DNA of 64,000 nt from Pycnococcus provasolii. Its lineage: Eukaryota; Chlorophyta; Pseudoscourfieldiophyceae; Pseudoscourfieldiales; Pycnococcaceae. Under the pieces are notes generated by a model. It was not told the origin of the DNA, did no database searches, and saw only the letters and a list, made by a program, of their open reading frames with translations. Below are positions 60,368-64,000 of the stretch, piece after piece (within the stretch, counting starts at the first letter, position 1; each line of letters starts with the position of its first letter). The DNA is taken from assembly GCA_938743325.2 (NCBI GenBank), contig OW568865.1, positions 1-64,000 on the forward strand, given 5' to 3'. The position numbers were made by a program, and so were the translations under genes.

Positions 60368-62302
60368 TTATTTATTGTAATAGCGCGATGGCGACGACTC
60401 CTTCGCAGCCGCGAACAAGCGAGCACAATCCTCCGCCTGCTTCTTGCGCTGCATGTCGAGCTGCTCGCGCGCTTTCGCATCCGCAAGTGCTTTCGCCTCC
60501 GCTTCGCGTCGCGACTGGTCATCCTGCTGCGGACGCATGCGAGGAGCGGGCGCCGGCGGTGATGCGGGCACACTGGCGGGCGTGGCAGTCGCCTTCGCCG
60601 CCGCGAATGCCTTTGCACGCTCTTCGGCTTGCTTCGCCGCCTCGGCGCGTCTTGCCTGTTCGTCGGTTTGCTGCGGCACATGTGCAGGCGCCGCTGGTGC
60701 AGGTGGAGCGACAGGCGTGGGTGCCTCGGACTTGGCCTGCGCGTACGCCTTCGCACGCTCCTCCGCCTGCTTCTTGCGCTGCATGTCGAGCTGCTCGCGC
60801 GCTTTCGCATCCGCAAGTGCTTTCGCCTCCGCTTCGCGTCGCGACTGGTCATCCTGCTGCGGACGCATGCGAGGAGCGGGCGCCGGCGGTGATGCGGGCA
60901 CACTGGCGGGCGTGGCAGTCGCCTTCGCCGCCGCGAATGCCTTTGCACGCTCTTCGGCTTGCTTCGCCGCCTCGGCGCGTCTTGCCTGTTCGTCGGTTTG
61001 CTGCGGCACATGTGCAGGCGCCGCTGGTGCAGGTGGAGCGACAGGCGTGGGTGCCTCGGACTTGGCCTGCGCGTACGCCTTCGCACGCTCCTCCGCCTGC
61101 TTCTTGCGCTGCATGTCGAGCTGCTCGCGCGCTTTCGCATCCGCAAGTGCTTTCGCCTCCGCTTCGCGTCGCGACTGGTCATCCTGCTGCGGACGCATGC
61201 GAGGAGCGGGCGCCGGCGGTGATGCGGGCACACTGGCGGGCGTGGCAGTCGCCTTCGCCGCCGCGAATGCCTTTGCACGCTCTTCGGCTTGCTTCGCCGC
61301 CTCGGCGCGTCTTGCCTGTTCGTCGGTTTGCTGCGGCACATGTGCAGGCGCCGCTGGTGCAGGTGGAGCGACAGGCGTGGGTGCCTCGGACTTGGCCTGC
61401 GCGTACGCCTTCGCACGCTCCTCCGCCTGCTTCTTGCGCTGCATGTCGAGCTGCTCGCGCGCTTTCGCATCCGCAAGTGCTTTCGCCTCCGCTTCGCGTC
61501 GCGACTGGTCATCCTGCTGCGGACGCATGCGAGGAGCGGGCGCCGGCGGTGATGCGGGCACACTGGCGGGCGTGGCAGTCGCCTTCGCCGCCGCGAATGC
61601 CTTTGCACGCTCTTCGGCTTGCTTCGCCGCCTCGGCGCGTCTTGCCTGTTCGTCGGTTTGCTGCGGCACATGTGCAGGCGCCGCTGGTGCAGGTGGAGCG
61701 ACAGGCGTGGGTGCCTCGGACTTGGCCTGCGCGTACGCCTTCGCACGCTCCTCCGCCTGCTTCTTGCGCTGCATGTCGAGCTGCTCGCGCGCTTTCGCAT
61801 CCGCAAGTGCTTTCGCCTCCGCTTCTTTTGTCTTAGCATCGGAAGCACGCGCCGCCACGGGTGATGCTGGTGCAGCGGGCAGAGATGCAAACTGAGCAGC
61901 CTTCGCCGCAGCGAAAGCCTTCGCACGCGTTGCGGCCTCCTCCTGCTGCATCTTGAAGTCTGCGAATGCCATTGCGCGCGCTTCGGCTTCCTTCTTGCGA
62001 ATGGCCTGCAGCTCTTCTCGCGCCTTGGCGTCCGCGGCGGCGCGAGCCCGTGCCTGCTCGTCGGACGTCTGCTTGGCCTGTTGTCGCAGCTGAGGCGACG
62101 GTGCGGCTTGGGGGACAGACGCGGGTGCAGCGGGTGCAGCGGATGCGGCTTGCGGCGCTGGCGTCGCTGCCTTCGCCTCGGCGAATGCCCGTGCTCGTTC
62201 CTCAACCTCCTTCTGTCGCCGATCGTTAAGATGATCGCGGACCTTCGCGTCTGCTGCGGATTTTGCCATCGCTTCTGCCTCACCTTGCTGAAGCTTCGCA
62301 GT
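60368..62302 (-). CDS. Ala/Lys/Glu-rich coiled-coil protein with four 110-residue repeats
   Basis: The ATG at 62302 (MTAKLQQGEAEAM) gives about 644 residues; the frame extends to 62497 through a G-run that is unlikely to be coding. A helical leader with ERARAFAEAKA-type heptads is followed by four almost identical 110-residue units. Each has the order EAEAKALADAKAREQLDMQR, KKQAEERAKAYAQAKSEAPT, a Pro/Ala linker, TDEQARRAEAAKQAEERAKA, a second Pro/Ala linker, and MRPQQDDQSR. The composition resembles TolA or caldesmon-like single helices alternating with flexible spacers. No catalytic domain is seen. The gene ends RYYNK, followed by AATAAA-type signals. A structural or scaffold role is the most that can be inferred. 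Confidence 0.6.
   Translation of the reverse strand, partial: TAKLQQGEAEAMAKSAADAKVRDHLNDRRQKEVEERARAFAEAKAATPAPQAASAAPAAPASVPQAAPSPQLRQQAKQTSDEQARARAAADAKAREELQAIRKKEAEARAMAFADFKMQQEEAATRAKAFAAAKAAQFASLPAAPASPVAARASDAKTKEAEAKALADAKAREQLDMQRKKQAEERAKAYAQAKSEAPTPVAPPAPAAPAHVPQQTDEQARRAEAAKQAEERAKAFAAAKATATPASVPASPPAPAPRMRPQQDDQSRREAEAKALADAKAREQLDMQRKKQAEERAKAYAQAKSEAPTPVAPPAPAAPAHVPQQTDEQARRAEAAKQAEERAKAFAAAKATATPASVPASPPAPAPRMRPQQDDQSRREAEAKALADAKAREQLDMQRKKQAEERAKAYAQAKSEAPTPVAPPAPAAPAHVPQQTDEQARRAEAAKQAEERAKAFAAAKATATPASVPASPPAPAPRMRPQQDDQSRREAEAKALADAKAREQLDMQRKKQAEERAKAYAQAKSEAPTPVAPPAPAAPAHVPQQTDEQARRAEAAKQAEERAKAFAAAKATATPASVPASPPAPAPRMRPQQDDQSRREAEAKALADAKAREQLDMQRKKQAEDCARLFAAAKESSPSRYYNK
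60430..61825. repeat. 330-bp tandem repeat, 4.2 copies
   Basis: Exact period of 330 bp (for example, identical frames start at 60629, 60959, 61289 and 61619). The copies are virtually identical, so the array is recent or homogenised. Because 330 is a multiple of three and the unit lacks stops, several frames stay open on both strands. Confidence 0.95.
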
Positions 62303-62507
62303 CATGCGTTCCTCAGTCTGTTTCTGTCGTGACCATATACGCAACGCCGCCTCCGCTGCTCGTCCGCCTGTTGCTTCGAGGAGTGGAGGGGAGATGGGCG
62401 GGGGGGGGGGGGAGAGGCGGGTGCTTGAAGGGGCGAGAATGCGGGAACCCTCCCTACCCACGGAACTAACCAAAAAACATCCTCCCCCAAAAAACAAATA
62501 CAGGAGG

Positions 62508-62850
62508 ATGCCGTGCCATTGCAGCTACAGATGCGGAAGATTTGTAGCGGCCAAAGGACTGACCTGCAAAAATTGCGCGCAGGTGCATGATGTGCCGTGC
62601 AACCCCAACCCGACCGCCCCGACTGCCGAGGAGCGCGCCAACCGCGTCAGGCACAGCGCCAGGCACAACGCCAAGATTAGCGCCGAGAAGAGGCGGGCAG
62701 CCATCGAGTACGAGCTGGAGACTGGCGATGACACCATCGACCTGAGCGATGCTGCGCTGGAGGCGGCGGGCTTGCGCTGCATCAAGGTGATTGAGGAGCG
62801 CATCGAGGAGTGCAAGGTGGAGCATCTAGAAGGCTTCATGCTCAGCATTT
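62508..62850 (+). pseudogene. Cys-rich small protein, 5' part only
   Basis: From the ATG at 62508 the frame starts MPCHCSYRCGRFVAAKGLTC, continues KNCAQVHDVPC, then a basic helical segment (EERANRVRHSARHNAKISAE) and an acidic one (DTIDLSDAALEAAGLRCIKV) up to about 62850. Seven cysteines in the first 31 residues suggest zinc binding. From there on, the frame is just the antisense of the methionine-synthase fragment, so the natural C-terminus is missing. I do not recognise the family. Confidence 0.45.
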
Positions 62851-63432
62851 ATGGCACGAGCACGGGCTCGCACTCGATCGAGGTCGATGCTCACCTTGTC
62901 ATCGCAGGTCGCCGCCTGGCCCGTCTCGTCGAACGCCATCACGACCACAGCCGCGCCGTGGCGCCCGCGACGAAGCGCGGCTTGTTCGGCGTCTTCGCGG
63001 TCCACTCCGCGCAGACACGCTTCGCCAAGCTTCGCACCCTCGGTGTTGATGAGGTTCACGTGCTTGAGATCCTGCAGCTCGTAGTCCGCCTGGCTGATGG
63101 TCGTGCCGTTGAACGTGTTCGTCTCGATGATGTCGGCGCCACCCTCGAGCATGCCGCCGTGGATCTCGCCGATGACGTCCGGGCGTGTCACCACGAGGCA
63201 GTCGTTGTCACCCTTGAGGTCGTGCGTGTGGTTCTTCCACACCTCGCCGCGGAAGTCCTCCTCCGTGAGGCTCTTGTACTTCTGGATCGACGTTCCCATC
63301 GCGCCGTCGATGATGATGATGCGTTCCTTCATGATCTTCTCGAGAATGTCGTACGTGTCGCTCATGGGCAAGTGGTCGGTCCAGTCCATGTACTTTGGCA
63401 CGGCGCTCACCTTCTTCGGCGGCGCAATGCGT
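62850..63432 (-). pseudogene. Methionine synthase (MetH) N-terminal fragment
   Basis: It begins near PKYMDWTDHLPMSDTYDILE and contains ERIIIIDGAMGTSIQ, CLVVTRPDVIGEIHGGMLEG and NTFNGTTISQADYELQDLK, the start of the homocysteine-binding domain. After NTEGAKL the frame shifts. The text then jumps to VVVMAFDETGQAATCDDKVS, which belongs to the later pterin-binding domain, so several hundred codons are deleted. No ATG start fits: the first codon of the coherent text is GTG, and the following in-frame Met is inside the conserved region. It overlaps in content with the fragment at 9684-10008. Confidence 0.8.
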
Positions 63433-63440
63433 GTTTAAAA

Positions 63441-63791
63441 ACACGAGTCGTTTCTTTCGTGTGCGCCATGTGGGTGCTCAGGCAAGGTGCTCAGCAACCA
63501 CCACGTCACCGTCGCGCCAAAAGGCTGTCAACGGCTGGCCCGGTATTCACCGGACCGGACGTGGTGGCGCGGCTTTGCCATCGATGCTCGTCCGCCGAAA
63601 ATGTCGTCCAATTTCCTTTTGTTTGCCGCGATGCGCTCCGCGCGCTCGCGCTCGTACGAAGAGAGCATGATGAGTTAGTTGTCAATGAGACTTTTGAAAC
63701 GCGGGGAAGGAAGCGCGAGTCCCTCAAAGTTCAAACGCAAACGTAAAACTACACTAACGAAACCAAGGTGAGATTTCTTCCTAAGTTTCGG
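63441..63791. other. No gene recognised
   Basis: Frames of about 60 to 90 residues are open on the plus strand (for example one with DRTWWRGFAIDARPPKMSSN near 63560-63620), but I recognise none of them. Confidence 0.3.
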
Positions 63792-63839
63792 ATTAGGGGT
63801 CACAACTGCGTCAAATATGACGCAGTTGTGACCCCTAAT
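63792..63839. repeat. Perfect 22-bp inverted repeat, 4-nt loop
   Basis: ATTAGGGGTCACAACTGCGTCA (63792-63813) and its exact complement (63818-63839) around AATA. It would fold into a 22-bp hairpin. The outer bases read TTAGGGG, close to a telomere unit. Confidence 0.92.
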
Positions 63840-64000
63840 TGAACCCTCAACCTCGGGAGTGACCTCCCAGGACATAGGATAAAAAGCAAAATATTCGGTC
63901 AGTCCCTAGCCCTAACCCTAACCGTCTACCTCGGGAGTCACCGGTTTCATACACAGCACGGGCTCGTGGCACAGTGGCCGGAGTCCTTCGACAAACTGCA
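63840..64000. other. No gene seen; telomere-like CCCTAACCCTAACC at about 63909-63922
   Basis: The word CCTCGGGAGT occurs at about 63852 and 63930 on either side of a short telomere-like stretch. Confidence 0.5.

Noticed and set aside
60226-61895. Two long plus-strand frames opposite the 330-bp repeats
   Set aside because: Open only because the unit is a stop-free multiple of three; composition (Cys/Ala/Ser- or Arg/Pro-rich) is antisense to a coherent helical protein. The intron-like signals are kept as a low-interest finding.

Overview
The window opens at a chromosome end: positions 1-206 are an uninterrupted CCCTAA array, read here as the C-rich strand of a TTAGGG telomere. The DNA is eukaryotic, GC-rich and intron-poor. 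Three genes point to a green alga or a close relative. One is a plant-type chloroplast inner-membrane protein (56997-57458), one is a plant/fungal-type complex I 20.9 kDa subunit (52527-52867), and one is an LptF/LptG-like permease suggestive of a plastid (49536-50780). Dynein light chain LC8 and a nephrocystin-3-like NACHT-TPR protein suggest a cell able to build a flagellum. The best guess, by inference only, is a small prasinophyte-like flagellate.

Layout. (1) 0-27 kb is subtelomere. Two intact conserved genes, a CobW/ZNG1 metallochaperone and CDC48/p97, sit within 8.2 kb of the telomere. They are surrounded by interstitial telomeric repeats, decayed copia-type retroelement pieces, gene fragments (methionine synthase, Sel1 repeat, ASCC3-type helicase, EF-hand membrane protein) and two families of dispersed repeats. 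One family has a 134-bp unit, present singly and in tandem in both orientations. The other is a 427-bp element with two overlapping, mutually exclusive hairpins. Two inverted copies of the 427-bp element bracket a secreted S1 protease gene, and a 1,362-bp duplicate of one end recurs 13,246 bp away. A complete JmjC (KDM3-type) gene lies among this debris. (2) 28-37 kb is a large Ty3/Gypsy-type retroelement with long open gag and pol frames. Pol continues past the integrase into a PHD finger, a Tudor/chromo-like module and a methyltransferase-like domain. (3) 37-62.5 kb is gene-dense: cadherin-like fragment, LisH protein, hypothetical, NDUFAF7, NACHT-TPR giant, LptF/G, membrane hypothetical, NUXM, LC8, chloroplast membrane protein, alpha/beta hydrolase, RCL1, and an Ala/Lys/Glu-rich protein with four 110-residue repeats. 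A 1.34-kb copia-type miniature element with 201-bp terminal repeats and a CCCCG target duplication sits at 55.5-56.8 kb. (4) The right edge holds a second methionine-synthase fragment and a 48-nt hairpin.

The genes do not form an operon or one pathway. They are ordinary housekeeping and organelle genes next to a fast-rearranging chromosome end. Where genes abut, divergent pairs share short promoters, for example 164 bp between the LisH gene and its neighbour. Introns were found in only two genes, both short and GT-AG. All identifications were made by eye, with no database search.
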